The position numbers were made by a program, and so were the translations under genes. A model generated the notes under the pieces. That model was not told the origin of the DNA. It was given only the letters and a program-made list of their open reading frames with translations, and did no database searches. Shown here one piece after another: positions 21,527-32,585 of a DNA stretch of 64,000 nt. This stretch comes from Chelydra serpentina (Eukaryota; Chordata; Testudines; Chelydridae): NCBI GenBank assembly GCA_037349315.1, contig JBAIAC010000014.1, forward strand, positions 24,405,001 to 24,469,000, written 5' to 3'. How positions within the stretch are numbered: position 1 is the stretch's first letter; every line of letters begins with the position of its first letter.

Positions 21527-24500
21527 GGGGGATAAACCTTCTGATTATTCCATTAGAAAAATTTGGAGGAATCCATATGGAGGCTCTTTCCTGCAGGCTT
21601 TGCATTAGAGGGATGTGAGATGGAATGGGGTAGTCTTAAATTGTTGGATGCTGAGTAATTTTATCTTAAAAATTACTGAGTGTTTAAAGTAACAAGAAGT
21701 TGTAGGAAAGCTCTTACTAATTGTTTCTCTTTCTGCCAACTCAGGGGTGTGGTTTCCACTCTTTAGGCACAGGGGTTAGGGTTAGACACTGATCGAGACC
21801 AAGGAAGTAAACCTTGGCTATATTTAAGGAAACAAATGACCGAATACAAAATAAACTGGTTACTTCCGTAACAATCCCTTGTATGTATCTCTGTGGAGAG
21901 CTTTTAACAGAGATTATACCTTTGAGAGTGAATCACCACTAGGGGTGCTTCTCTTGGTAAGCCAAGCCCAAAGTATATTTTCCAAAATTGTGAATTCAGT
22001 TTTAGAATCTTATTAGACACTTAACTGTTTAGGTATGGGCAAAATTTCTTTAAGGGCAATTGAAGACTGTCTAGTTAGTAATAACCTAAGTAGCTTACTT
22101 ACTATAAAGTAAGCAATTTAAACCAAATCTTATGAAATCGAAGAAGCCATTTAAGGATCTGTTTTAAGACAGGCCTATTATGAATCTTAAAATCAGTTCC
22201 CACAACATTCTGTTTACCAATGTTTAAACTTTAGGCCCTGTCTCTTCCCAAGGAATACATGGTCTAAATTCCTGGTGACTAACAGCAGAAACTATTAGTG
22301 TTTCGAGTTACAACATTTCAATATCCCAAGAAAATCATTACAAGAGTTTTAAATCTAATTGTTTGGGAGTATCTTAAGTTAACTTCCTCTCACCAATCCA
22401 TGGGACGATTTTTTCCTTGGTGGGTTTCTTCTTGAGTCTTTTCTGTTTTTCTTATCTGTGTCTATGGCAGGGTGCTAATAGAATACTGTGTTTCAGCAGG
22501 ATAGCTGAATGTGCATGCAGGGTGCTTGTGTCAGAGTTTAAACCCTTCTCCTTACTATGTACATGGAATTATAGGAACACACATCTCTTTCAGGCTTGTT
22601 AGATTCAAAATTAATTTCTTTCTACCCTTTCATTGGCTGGTTGGCTTAGGTGATGCTTTCATCTCCTGAATAGGCAGACTGTTGAATGACTATTCAACAG
22701 TTCTTTAATTGCCTTTGTTCTTGTGGTAGGAAAGATCCAGATAACTTTTAAAGTTTTAACTTTAATTCAATCCAGTCTGAGATTTCTTTCAACTGTATTA
22801 ATTCGATGGGAAGTAAAATTCTGCTTTCAAAAAAGTTCCAGTGCCTCTGTTCTTTATCCAGAAAGTTTAGTTCTCAAAATGTCTTTTTTTAATTTAAGAA
22901 GACACTTAGAAATTCTTCATTTTAAAATAGTTTTAAATTGTTCACTTCAGAAGACAAGAATTCTGTCTCCAAAGTTGGTTGAGGCTTTACTTGTGCACTG
23001 CCATAATCAATTCCCCATTAATATAGGTATTCTATACCTAAATGGCCTCTTATTAGTTTATTAGTTTAGCAAGGTCATTAGAATTCATGTTGCTACATAA
23101 AGCATTTTACTGTTCACATAGAAGTGACATTAGGAGCTCTGCATTTAGCAAACATTTGCAAGTACGCATTTCAAAGGTGTTTGTTTTAAACTTATTTCAT
23201 AAGTGTTTCATATTCAGTTACATATGTTTTTCCTCAAGTTAAGAACACATACATTTTCTTGCAAGATAGTAGGGGTTGGTAGAGCCCACTTTAGCTAGAT
23301 TTATTGCTCTGATATCACACTGCATTCCTTTTTACAATTAGACCTCTACTTAAAACATGAATGTTGCACATGGTCTGTCTTCTTGACATTTGCTTGTCCT
23401 TGGGATATAAAAGCAGACGCCTTTTGGAGCTTCTTTGAATAGCTTTATCATTCTGTAATATAACTAGCCAAACATATGCATTATATTTCCAAGCATCCAA
23501 ACTATAACATTCTTGTAGCTATATCTTATTATTCAGTAAAGATGCAAACAAGCCTATACTGTAATGACTTAAATATGAAGTTGTAATACATTATTTTTTG
23601 CATGGATACTGAGGTCTCTCCCTAACAGGGACTTATTTCTACGTCTCTCCTCTTTTTCCCCCTCTTCATGTCTTTCATTTCAGAAGTCCCTAACTCACCC
23701 TACCATCATTCCTTTCCCCATTCCATCTGTTAGTATGATCTATAATAGTTACACAGGCTTTTAGAGAGCCACTGACTGAGCAAAGTGAGGCCTTAACTTG
23801 ATGACATTTCTGTCTGATACTATTTTGGGCAAGAGATCCTTCAGCTTGATTTTAATGAGTTACAGGATAAACTTCATTGTAACATGTAAACACACCAAAA
23901 AAGACTTCCTTTAGTGATGGCTAAGGTATCAGTACACACCCCACCAACTCAGTCCGAGAGGCAGGGAAATAAGGGGAAAGTCTCCTGAATTCCTTGCAAT
24001 GTTTACATCAAAAATAAGGTAGGCAACACAGTCGAAAGTTCTCATTACCACCTCCAACGGATTCCAAAAAGCATTATGTACCCCCAAACTCCCACTCTAG
24101 CACAAAATCTTAACAGTGACCTCAGATGCTCTCATATCAACATGATCACATTTCACTGTCACACATCCCATAAACTTGGAAAGTTATTCTGCTTCACTAT
24201 TGCAGAGATCACAATAAGTGTTTCATAAACCTGGCATTGGTCCTTTACAAAGTGATTAATTTGATCCTTCCTGAATAGTGCCTTCCCTGATCGTATTGTA
24301 GATTCTTACATGTAAGTGTCCATTACTTATATTTACACCAGGTCTATTGATCAACTCACACCAAAGAAAACTCACTCCAAGCTATTTAGTGTTTGATGTA
24401 GCTAAATTATCTCTGTAGGGAAGCTCATGCTTTCAGGGCAAAGTGGCATCCTTCTACAATCTTAGGCTTATGCCAATCCTTTTTTCCTTTCTCCTAGTTT

Positions 24501-26017
24501 TCCTTGTTTTCAAGTCCTTCTCCCACATTGTCAGTCTTAAATAGCCCCTTATCTACTTTCAGTCAAATAAGCAGTAAGCTGCATCATTGGTAGTCAACAA
24601 CCAATGCTCTGATTTGTTGGCATTGTAGGAAAATAGAAGATGTTAACTTCCTTCAGAGAGTATGGTCCAGTTTGCCACATGCTTAGATTCTTTTTTGGAC
24701 CAGGCCTGGAGCTCTCCAACTTTTTCTTTTACTTTAGTTTCACAGCTGGCAACAAGAGGACTTTGGGCCATATTAGTGGTGGGTAAAAAAAAAGTTCAGC
24801 TTCACTGGAGTTGCATCCTCTTACTTCAGCAATGAATTTGTCCTTGTACAATCTCTTTTTAACAGTCTGTTTTAGTCTAGCTCTTCCTTTTTAGCCCAGA
24901 ACCAGTGTTTGTATATGTTTAATACAAAACATCACTGTATGAAATGTTGTGGATAACATTTTGTAATTATAGCTAATTTACTCTAAAAAGTTATAATTTC
25001 TACAGAAGTCCTTTTTAAGGCATATTATGCTCACAGTTGAGGCACTCCTTGTACATAGGTTTACAAGACATTTCTAAGAGCATATGTCCATTATCCTGTC
25101 AGAGGAGAACATTTTCTTCCTGATTTCAGAGCTGCACTACCATAGAAAAGACAACAATGTGCCTTCAATCCTTCTTTTGTAATTATACTCTAATGGTCTT
25201 GAGGAACTGAAAGGATTATGAGAAACTAACAGTCAGCAGATCAATAGTTTGATATTTTCTTATCTGAAGTGTTGTAGTACTTTACCAGAACTGGTCTTGT
25301 GGCATGGAGCCCAGGGGAAGCTTCAGAAATGGGGGGATAGTGCATCTCAATGTATTCCTTCAAATAAGTCTATTTAGCTTCTTTAGAGAGATCTAATAGT
25401 CCCTCCTTGCCAGAACAGGGAGCTATTAGCTCTCTCCAAGGTACACTCAAGTTACGTGCCATGAATACTGTTTGGTCTATATACCTCATTAAAAACTGCT
25501 AAAGTTGAATAGCTATTAGCAGCTGTCCTACAATATTTGACATCTAGCAAAGTAATGCATCTGGGAACCACTGAGAATTCTTCACCATGCCGATTAATAT
25601 CTAACAAGTGTGGGAAATGAAGTGGAATAACTATCCCTGTACCAATTCATAATGTTTACAAAATAAGTATTGAGTTTTCCTCCCAAATGCTGGGATTGAT
25701 TTTGTTTCCTCTGATTTTTTTTTTTAATAGTGGTGACTATAAATAAGTGGCAGGAAAATTACTTCTCCTGTTTCACAATGCTTTTCTTATCTAGCAGGCA
25801 CAGCTGTCACATATCATAAATAAAAGCATTTAGGTGTCTATGGCTAGACATACTAGTGCCTATGTTCTTTAAAGTATTTTGTGAATTTAACTGCACTGCG
25901 AATTTTAACAAACATGCCAATTTTTGCCCCACTATAGATAGTGGTTGATGTATCAAAATATATGAAAACGTGTCATTTTCTCTCCATATCACGTTACAGG
26001 GTTAACTGTCTGAGATG
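21527..26017. other. No gene seen; possibly decayed retroelement interior
   Basis: By position the left part should contain the internal region of the element whose 3' LTR lies at 20.3-21.3 kb, but no reverse transcriptase, integrase or gag motif is recognisable in any minus-strand frame. The rest is AT-rich background. Confidence 0.35.
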
Positions 26018-26025
26018 TTATAAAT

Positions 26026-26567
26026 CAGTTGCTCTCAACCAGGGGTATGTGTACCCCTGGAGGTACTTAGAGGTCTTCCAGAGGGTACATTAACTATTAA
26101 CATTAACTAGATTAACATTAATCTAGATATTTGCCTATTTTTACAACAGGCTACATAAAAAGCTCTAGTAAAGTCAGTACAAACTAAAATTTCATACGAC
26201 TTGTTTATACTGCTCTATATACTATATGACACTGCTCTATACTCTATATGACACATGGCTGCTATTGAGAGTCAGATTCAGCTTCTCTTAGGTCTGGTCT
26301 ACACTGCCACTTATTTTGATGTAAGTTATATCACTCAGGGTTGTGAAATCTAAACAATATTTATATTCCAATTGATTCATTTTATAATTATATGGTAAAA
26401 ATGAGACATTATGCAGTTTTTCAGTAAGAGTGTGCCGTGATATTTTTGTATTTTTATGTCTGATTTTGTAAGCAAGTAGCTTTTAAGTGAGGTGAAACTT
26501 GGGGGTATGCAAGACAAATCAGACTCTTACAAAGGGTACAGTAGTCTAGAAAGGTTGAGAACCACTG
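26026..26567. mobile_element. Non-autonomous hAT-Charlie-like element with nested insert
   Basis: The left end CAGTTGCTCTCAACC and right end (read inward) CAGTGGTTCTCAACC match at 13 of 15 positions, the standard hAT terminus. Flanks are TTATAAAT (26018-26025) and TTATAAAC (26568-26575), an 8-bp duplication with one change. Inside, 26248-26348 is a foreign segment copied from 28055-28155. There is no transposase. Confidence 0.85.
26248..26348 (+). repeat. 101-bp segment duplicated from 28055-28155
   Basis: Identical to 28055-28155 except one base (G versus A near 26331). It contains about 43 bp of unique flank plus the first about 58 bp of the Harbinger MITE at 28098. Because it carries the flank, it is a copy of the occupied donor site, not a second transposition. 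Confidence 0.85.
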
Positions 26568-26575
26568 TTATAAAC

Positions 26576-27323
26576 TAACACATGCATATATTAAGGTCAA
26601 ACTATTTCTAATCCTTTCCCCAGATTCTATGAAAAACAAAAATTAAGTGTCAAAAGATGTGCCTAGTAAAAACTACTATATAGTTTTGTTTACACTAGTA
26701 TTTGGGGCAGAAAGAACACTCACAAAAAAGAGAAAGAAATTTAAATATAATTTAATTTTCACTATTTATGCTAGGTATATATACTTTTTGCATTTAATTC
26801 AGTTTAATAAATGACTTTACATTTGTCCATTTCACTGTTTCTCAAACCAGTAGTATAATATTATTGTCTATGGATTTCCAATGCTGCAACAGAATGTTTA
26901 ACACTGCAATTGTACTTTTTAATCGATTTGAGGTTTCCTGAAACTTAAATATTTATGCACAAAATTATCTCTAAAATTTGTCTTCATCTGTCTGTGAAAT
27001 CAGTCGTAAAGTTTAGAATTACAGAATGAAAATCCATATATGATATAAGTTGTATCAAATGGTATTGACGGAGATTGTTTTTAACCAACTAGCTTTCAGA
27101 GAGATCCTGAAGCTGGTCCAAGGGATGGATATGGAATCCCAGTCTCAGTTACTCTAGGAAAAATAGTTTTAAAATATAAATTGTTAGTTTTTATTATCAA
27201 GATTGAGGGTTGACATATCACAATTTAAAAAGGCATTTAATATTAGGAAATTCTGTGCAGAACTACAATGAGAATATTATTGAATGGTCAGTGACTCAAG
27301 TCTGGAATATCTATCCTCTTTTG
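26576..27323. other. No gene seen
   Basis: AT-rich background between the hAT element and the solo LTR. Confidence 0.4.
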
Positions 27324-27328
27324 GGTAT

Positions 27329-27927
27329 TGCAGCGGCTAGAAAAAAAGGTTAGGTTGATTGGGGAAGCAGCCACAGCTGTGGCCAGCTCAGTCAGGGCTC
27401 AGCTGGCCCTTATAAGAGTGCTGGGGGCCAGGAGTTGAAGGAGTCTCTCTCCAGCCCTGGAGGGAGAAGGGCTAGCTGCCTGAGAGGAAAGTACCTGAAG
27501 TGGAGCAGTGCTGGGTAAACCAGTCTGGTAAACCCCAAGGCTACTGACCTTGTTGAAGGCCTACAGAGGTACTGCGGCTGCAGAGATGCAGCCTGGGAAT
27601 AGGCAAAGGCAGCAGGTCCTAACCCCTTGCCAATGATGGGTGGCCACTACAGACTTCAGGGAAAGGGGGCTGGATGATGACTGGCAGTAGCCACTAAGGC
27701 AGGTTGGGTTTAAAGGGTTGGGGTACCCCTGAGAGGGGAGACCCAGAGACTGTGGGGTACTGCTGGAGGCAGAACCCCAAGATAAAACGGCACCAGGGTC
27801 TGGGAGGGACACGGGGCCCAAGGCAGGCAAGACACCAGCCAGCAGAGGGCGCTCCGAGGCTGCAAAAGAGCTAATTCCCAGATGACCAGCAGGAGGTGCC
27901 ATGCTGGTGAGTTGTCGCTTCGCTACA
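27329..27927 (+). mobile_element. Solo LTR, 599 bp, probably Ty3/gypsy type
   Basis: Starts TGCAGCG and ends CGCTACA. The ends are inverted repeats except one base, with TG/CA termini. Both sides have GGTAT (27324-27328 and 27928-27932), a perfect 5-bp target duplication. A TATA box (TTATAAGAG) lies at 27410-27418. It contains 'cagcagagggcgctcc' near the 3' end and is GC rich against an AT-rich neighbourhood. No coding region adjoins it. Assignment to Ty3/gypsy is by general resemblance and is less sure than the LTR call. Confidence 0.88.
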
Positions 27928-28097
27928 GGTATGCATTATGATAGCCTATAATCACATCACATCATTCTGTCAAATAACACACACTTCTCTCTTAATTAAC
28001 TTCCTCATTCCCTGAAGAGTACAGAAAGAAGACTTTTCTCGCTGAAGGAAATGCATGACACATGGCTGCTATTGAGAGTCAGATTCAGCTTCTCTTA

Positions 28098-28396
28098 GGT
28101 CTGGTCTACACTGCCACTTATTTTGATATAAGTTATATCACTCAGGGTTGTGAAAAAAAATCACCCCCCTGAGCGACATAGCTTACATCGACCTAAAGCG
28201 TTGTCTTCACCATGCTATGTTGGTGAGAGAGCATTCTCCCACTGACTTACCTTCTGCCTCTTGGGGAGGTGGAGTAATGAAGTGGATGGGAGAGTACTCT
28301 CCTATCGACTCTTCGCATTTTCATCAGATCTGCTAAATCGACACCACTGCATCGATCGCAGCTGCGCCTATTAAGTGTGCCAGTATAGATAAGCCG
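28098..28396. mobile_element. Harbinger-type MITE
   Basis: Starts GGTCTGGTCTACACTG; the right end read inward is CGGCTTATCTATACTG, sharing the 'TCTACACTG' core with decay. TTA occurs on both sides (28095-28097 and 28397-28399), the classic Harbinger target. The interior has inverted CpG-containing words ('gagcgacatagcttac', 'atcgatcgcagctgcgc'). It has no coding capacity. Confidence 0.7.
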
Positions 28397-28399
28397 TTA

Positions 28400-30199
28400 C
28401 TCAGAGTAATACCTTAATCCAGGAGCAGTCCCACTACCCATAGGAGGGCAGATTCTGGTTTTCAATTATACCAGTGTACACCTTTAGAGAAAAGAGAACT
28501 TGTCTTAAAGAAGTCCAATACTTTTGTAGTGATGTCTTAGACTGCATACATCACCATAGTATTTGGGCATCTTCCAATAGTGCATTGAGTGACATGACTA
28601 ACACTTGTCATGTGTTTCATTCTCTCTCATCCTCTCGTTAGCGGGAGAATTAGGTGTACAGTGTTTTGGTAGAGTTGAACACAGAAAATAAATATTATAA
28701 AAAGGATCAATTTGCTCTGTTTGTTAGAGAAGGCAACTGTGTCTTGCATGTGGTGTGGAAGGTGGTGAGATTTGTGATGGTCCTTAGCCCCTATTGGAGT
28801 TCTTTCTCTAGTCTTCGTTTGACCACCAAGAAGCTCTGTCTCTTGTACCAACAAGCTTTAGGCTTGTGGTAGAAAGTTCTGTTCTGCATTAGGAGTGAAG
28901 TTATGATCCATAGTCCTCATTGTAGAGCTCTAGGTGATCTTTTAGATATGCTGGACTCAGACAAGTGAGAACCTGGTAGAGTTGGACTGATACACTAACC
29001 TACAATTACTTTATGCCAAAGTCAATAAAAAGCTAGAAACTATGTGTCCAATGATGTGGAAATTAGTACATTTATATTGTATAACTGGAGATCTAATATG
29101 ATCAAATAATTAAATGCTATATTGTAATGGATATACAAGGAGGCAGAGTTAAAGTTCAACTTTTTAATCTTAAAACTGAACAAAATGTTTCTATTCTGTG
29201 AGATAAAAGTAAAGCAATTGTAAAAATCTAGCAAATAAAACATGACAAATGGTTACCCCTGACAGGATTCTATGTCTCTTGCTTCCCTGTTCATATTTTC
29301 CCCAAGTTTGCAGTGGAAGGGAGGGAAGAAACAAAACAAAGACGGGTGGGAGAGGAGTGCTGTGTCTAGCCAAGCTAATCATAAATTGCTGGTGAGGAAA
29401 AATCAAAGTCTAACAGGTCCTTATAATTCAGTATAGATGAAACAGTCTTCTAAAAAATGAAACAGAAAATGGAATAGTATTAATCCATTTTCATAACTAA
29501 AACTTGAACAGCAGGAAATACACTGCACAAGGCATGCTCCGACACCCTTGTTTAATCCTTCCAGTAAATCAGTACCAAAAAGTTATTGTCAGAAACTGAT
29601 CAGAGCTTAGTTTACATCACTAGATACACAGCTAAGAAGGAATTCTCCAGAATTGCATGAGTGCAGAAAACCAAACCAATTCACATGGCTGGAAGGAAGA
29701 CCTCTCTTCATATGGGAATAAGACCATTCAAGAGTACCAGGATCTCCCACTTATGTAATAGACAAACTTCTCCATTTGGGATTAATTATTGCACTCTAGA
29801 TGGAGAAAACTCCACCATCCTGTTACATTAAAATTTTAACCAGCTGATATAGGGGCTGATCTAAAGCCCATCGAAGTCAATCAGACCCAATCTTTTCTAT
29901 CTCTTGATATATAGAAATGAATAGCCTCATATACTCAATACATGAAAGTTCCCCTGTAGCCAGCAGATTCCCCTAAGCTTTCAAACATAAGGAGATATAA
30001 TTGAGAGACTGGTCCAAGTAATTCAGTGACTCATTACAACTGGGTGAATAACTCTCTTTTTTTTCCCCCACAGGCATTTTGAAGAAATCTTTCAGTTTCA
30101 TGTTAAGCTGAAAAACTCCAGAGTTTTTGGCTATTGAATTAACTGCATTTTGGGAGGGACCCAAGCTCAAACTCTCCTCCAATGACTAGTCAAGTATTT
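28400..30199. other. No gene seen; old unnamed repeat at 28500-29000
   Basis: AT-rich sequence. Roughly 28500-29000 has the look of an old dispersed repeat but I cannot place it. No coding exon was recognised. Confidence 0.35.
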
Positions 30200-30665
30200 T
30201 AAGAACATAAGAATGGCTATACTGGGTCAGACCAAAGGACCATCAAGCCCAGTATCCTGTCTTCCGACAGTGGCCAATGCCAGGTGCCCCAGAGGGAATG
30301 AACAGAACAGGTAATCATCAAGTGATCCATTTCCTGGGGCCCATTCCCAGCTTCTGGCAAACAGGCTAGGGACACCATCCCTGTCCATCTTGGCTAATAA
30401 CCATTGATGGACCTATCCTCCATGAACTTATCTAGTTCTTTTTTGAACCCTGTTATAGTCTAGGCCTTCACAACATCCTCTGGCAAGGAGTTCCACAGGT
30501 TGACTGTGCGTTGTGTGAAAAAATACTTCCCTTTGTTTGTTTTAAACCTGATGCCAATTGATTTCATTTGGTGACTCCTAGTTCTTGTGTTATGAGGAGT
30601 AAATAACACTTCCTTATTTACTTTCTCCACACCAGCCATGATTTTATAGACCTCTATCATATGCC
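30200..30665 (-). mobile_element. 5'-truncated CR1-type LINE, 3' end
   Basis: On the minus strand the last part of a LINE reading frame (30460-30660) is followed by about 260 bp of 3' untranslated region ending in CTTATGTTCTT. The same 3' end is found at 1847-1957. The truncation on the right is the usual outcome of incomplete target-primed reverse transcription. Confidence 0.8.
30460..30660 (-). pseudogene. CR1 LINE ORF2 C-terminal fragment
   Basis: A 66-codon open frame with the pattern seen at the C-terminal end of CR1-clade ORF2 proteins: 'IEVYKIM', a basic 'RSHQMKSIG' stretch, then '[17 protein letters not shown]'. The 'FF.R.V..WN.LP..VV' signature is the strongest mark. The endonuclease and reverse transcriptase domains are absent because the element is 5' truncated, so the fragment cannot act. 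The frame breaks after 30460. The family is well supported; the exact CR1 subfamily is not. Confidence 0.75.
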
Positions 30666-30827
30666 ATCTGGTTATTTAGACTTCTAGCATTGGTATATAA
30701 GCACTTTAAAAACTTGTCACCTTTTAGCTGTCTCCCATTACATGAAGTAATTAAATGAAACTTTTTTTCATTTGACTGTTTTATACTTTGCAGAACAACA
30801 GGAGACCTTGAGGGATATATGCTCTAG

Positions 30828-30985
30828 AGTACACCATAGCACAATGGTTAGGGCACTCTTGGAGGTGAAACTCAAATTCAAATACCTGCTCCATATCAGG
30901 CAAAGGGTAGACTTGACGCTGGGTCTCCCAAATCTTGGGTGAGTGCTTTAACCACAAGGCTTGAAGTTCAGGGGGTCACTATCTC
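30828..30985. repeat. tRNA-related repeat with inverted second half
   Basis: 'caatggttagggcactcttg' on the plus strand is followed about 100 bp later by the near-inverse 'gggtgagtgctttaacca'. The same 'gttagggcactcacctggga' theme occurs at 5.28 kb. It is a dispersed repeat in head-to-head layout, not a tRNA gene. Confidence 0.5.
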
Positions 30986-32497
30986 TTCCAGCTATTTTGT
31001 GATCGGCACCAGAGTCCCCTTGTGACTCTAGTGCAATTTTTAAAAAAATCTTCAGCAAATTTGTCAAGTCAAATATTTTTGACCAACCAAAACTGCATGT
31101 GTATGAAATTTTTTTCCCAGCTCTAACTCATTAACCAGGCCATTCAATTAGAATCTCCAACATATTCCACATTTCCAAGTTCACACAAGCATAGAACTAC
31201 AGTAAGAGATGGAAAAAATTCTATTCCCTCAATTTATCTTACTCCCAGTGCAGGATTTTTCTTTATAATAGTTGTTCCCAAGCTTTTTTCTAAGGCAACC
31301 CATCAACTGTATGTGTGGGTTTTCTTGCAACCCACCATTGTATATACACACTCTCTGCTCTTGCATTGAAACCCTAATCCCAGCCTGTTGTGTGTGTGTG
31401 TGGTGGGGGGGGGGGGAATGAAAGGTGGTGGTGGTGGAGAGAGAGACTCCCCACACTTACATCAGATGCTTCCATCCCATGGAGCTGGGCCTAGTTCCAT
31501 GCTCTAGGCTTTGCAACCTGGAGGAAAGGATTGCAGCACCCCACAGGTTTAGCCTGGCCAGCCCTCCATCTTAAGGCAAGTGGCACTACATTTTCTACCC
31601 CTCCCCATGTTTAAACATCCAGAGTGGGGAGTTAAGCCCAGCCTTCTTGGAAGAGGACCAGTGCTATGGGGTGAGTTTGCTCTCTACACTCCTCCCCTCC
31701 CTTCCCCATGCCTTTTCTCTGCACTGAGCCAGGATAAGTATGTTTGCCTAGGCCAAGGACCAGTGATGGATTAATTGGTCTCTGGATGTGATGACCCACC
31801 ACCCAGTAATCAGTCAGGCATCACTGTTTGGTGAATGTTACTTTATGGTACACTTTAGTGGTTTGTCCAGATTTTTAAAGTCCCAAGTGAGGAGGGTTTC
31901 GTTACTTTTCTCATGAGAGTAACAGTCTAATATATCTCACTATCAAAGTTATCTTTAGTTAACTAGACATGCTAATATTAATTAGAGTGTACTGGGCACC
32001 ACATAGGTGGAATAAACCTAACCCTTCTGTTTCAATAGTATCATGATTATATAAAGGCCCCTATTAAAACTACCACTCTCTTGACAATGTAACTATATAC
32101 AAATAATGTTCTTTCATGGTTGAGGTATTATAGTAAACAGGAAAGCATTTCTCCCCATTTTACCATTTGAGGTTTCTGAAGCTCTTTCAAACCTGCTCTG
32201 AGGCTCTCCAATGTTCTGTATCTTTTTGACCACATATGGACACTCATTCATCATTGACAAGTATATTGTAGCCTGGCTCCAGCAAGCCAGTAACCCCAAC
32301 TTCACTTCTTACTACAAATGCATCAAGGCCTTGATGTAGCAAAGCCTATAAGCATGTTCTTACATTTAGGCAATCCCACAGTGAAATCATCAACAGTATT
32401 ATATTAAATGGGACTATTTGCACGCTTAATTTTAAGCATATGCTTGAGTGTTTTGCTAGACTGGTCCCTGAACAGCAGCGGAGTGTTCAGCCCTAGA
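30986..32497. other. No gene seen; simple repeats at 31385-31440
   Basis: Contains a (TG)n tract, a run of 13 G and a (GGT)n run at 31388-31438. The flanking text is consistent with old repeats but none is named here. Confidence 0.4.
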
Positions 32498-32585
32498 TTT
32501 GGGGATTGGTCCTGCTTTGAGCAGGGAGTTGGGCTAGATGACCTTCTAAGGTCCCTTCCAACCCTGATATTCTATGATCTATGAT
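32498..32585 (+). repeat. Tortoise-type SINE, 3' CR1-like tail only
   Basis: 'ggggattggtcctgctttga' then 'gggctagatgacc' and 'cttccaaccctgatattcta' match the tail of the full SINE at 48346-48522, here in plus orientation and ending in TTCTATGATCTATGA. The tRNA head is missing. Confidence 0.8.

Noticed and set aside
22723..23064. 113-codon plus-strand frame
   Set aside because: AT-driven Leu/Ser/Phe composition; chance length in this base composition.
26248..26348. Considered an independent Harbinger MITE insertion because it contains GGTCTGGTCTACACTG
   Set aside because: It carries the same 43-bp non-MITE flank as 28055 and only the first about 58 bp of the MITE, so it is a copy of that locus.
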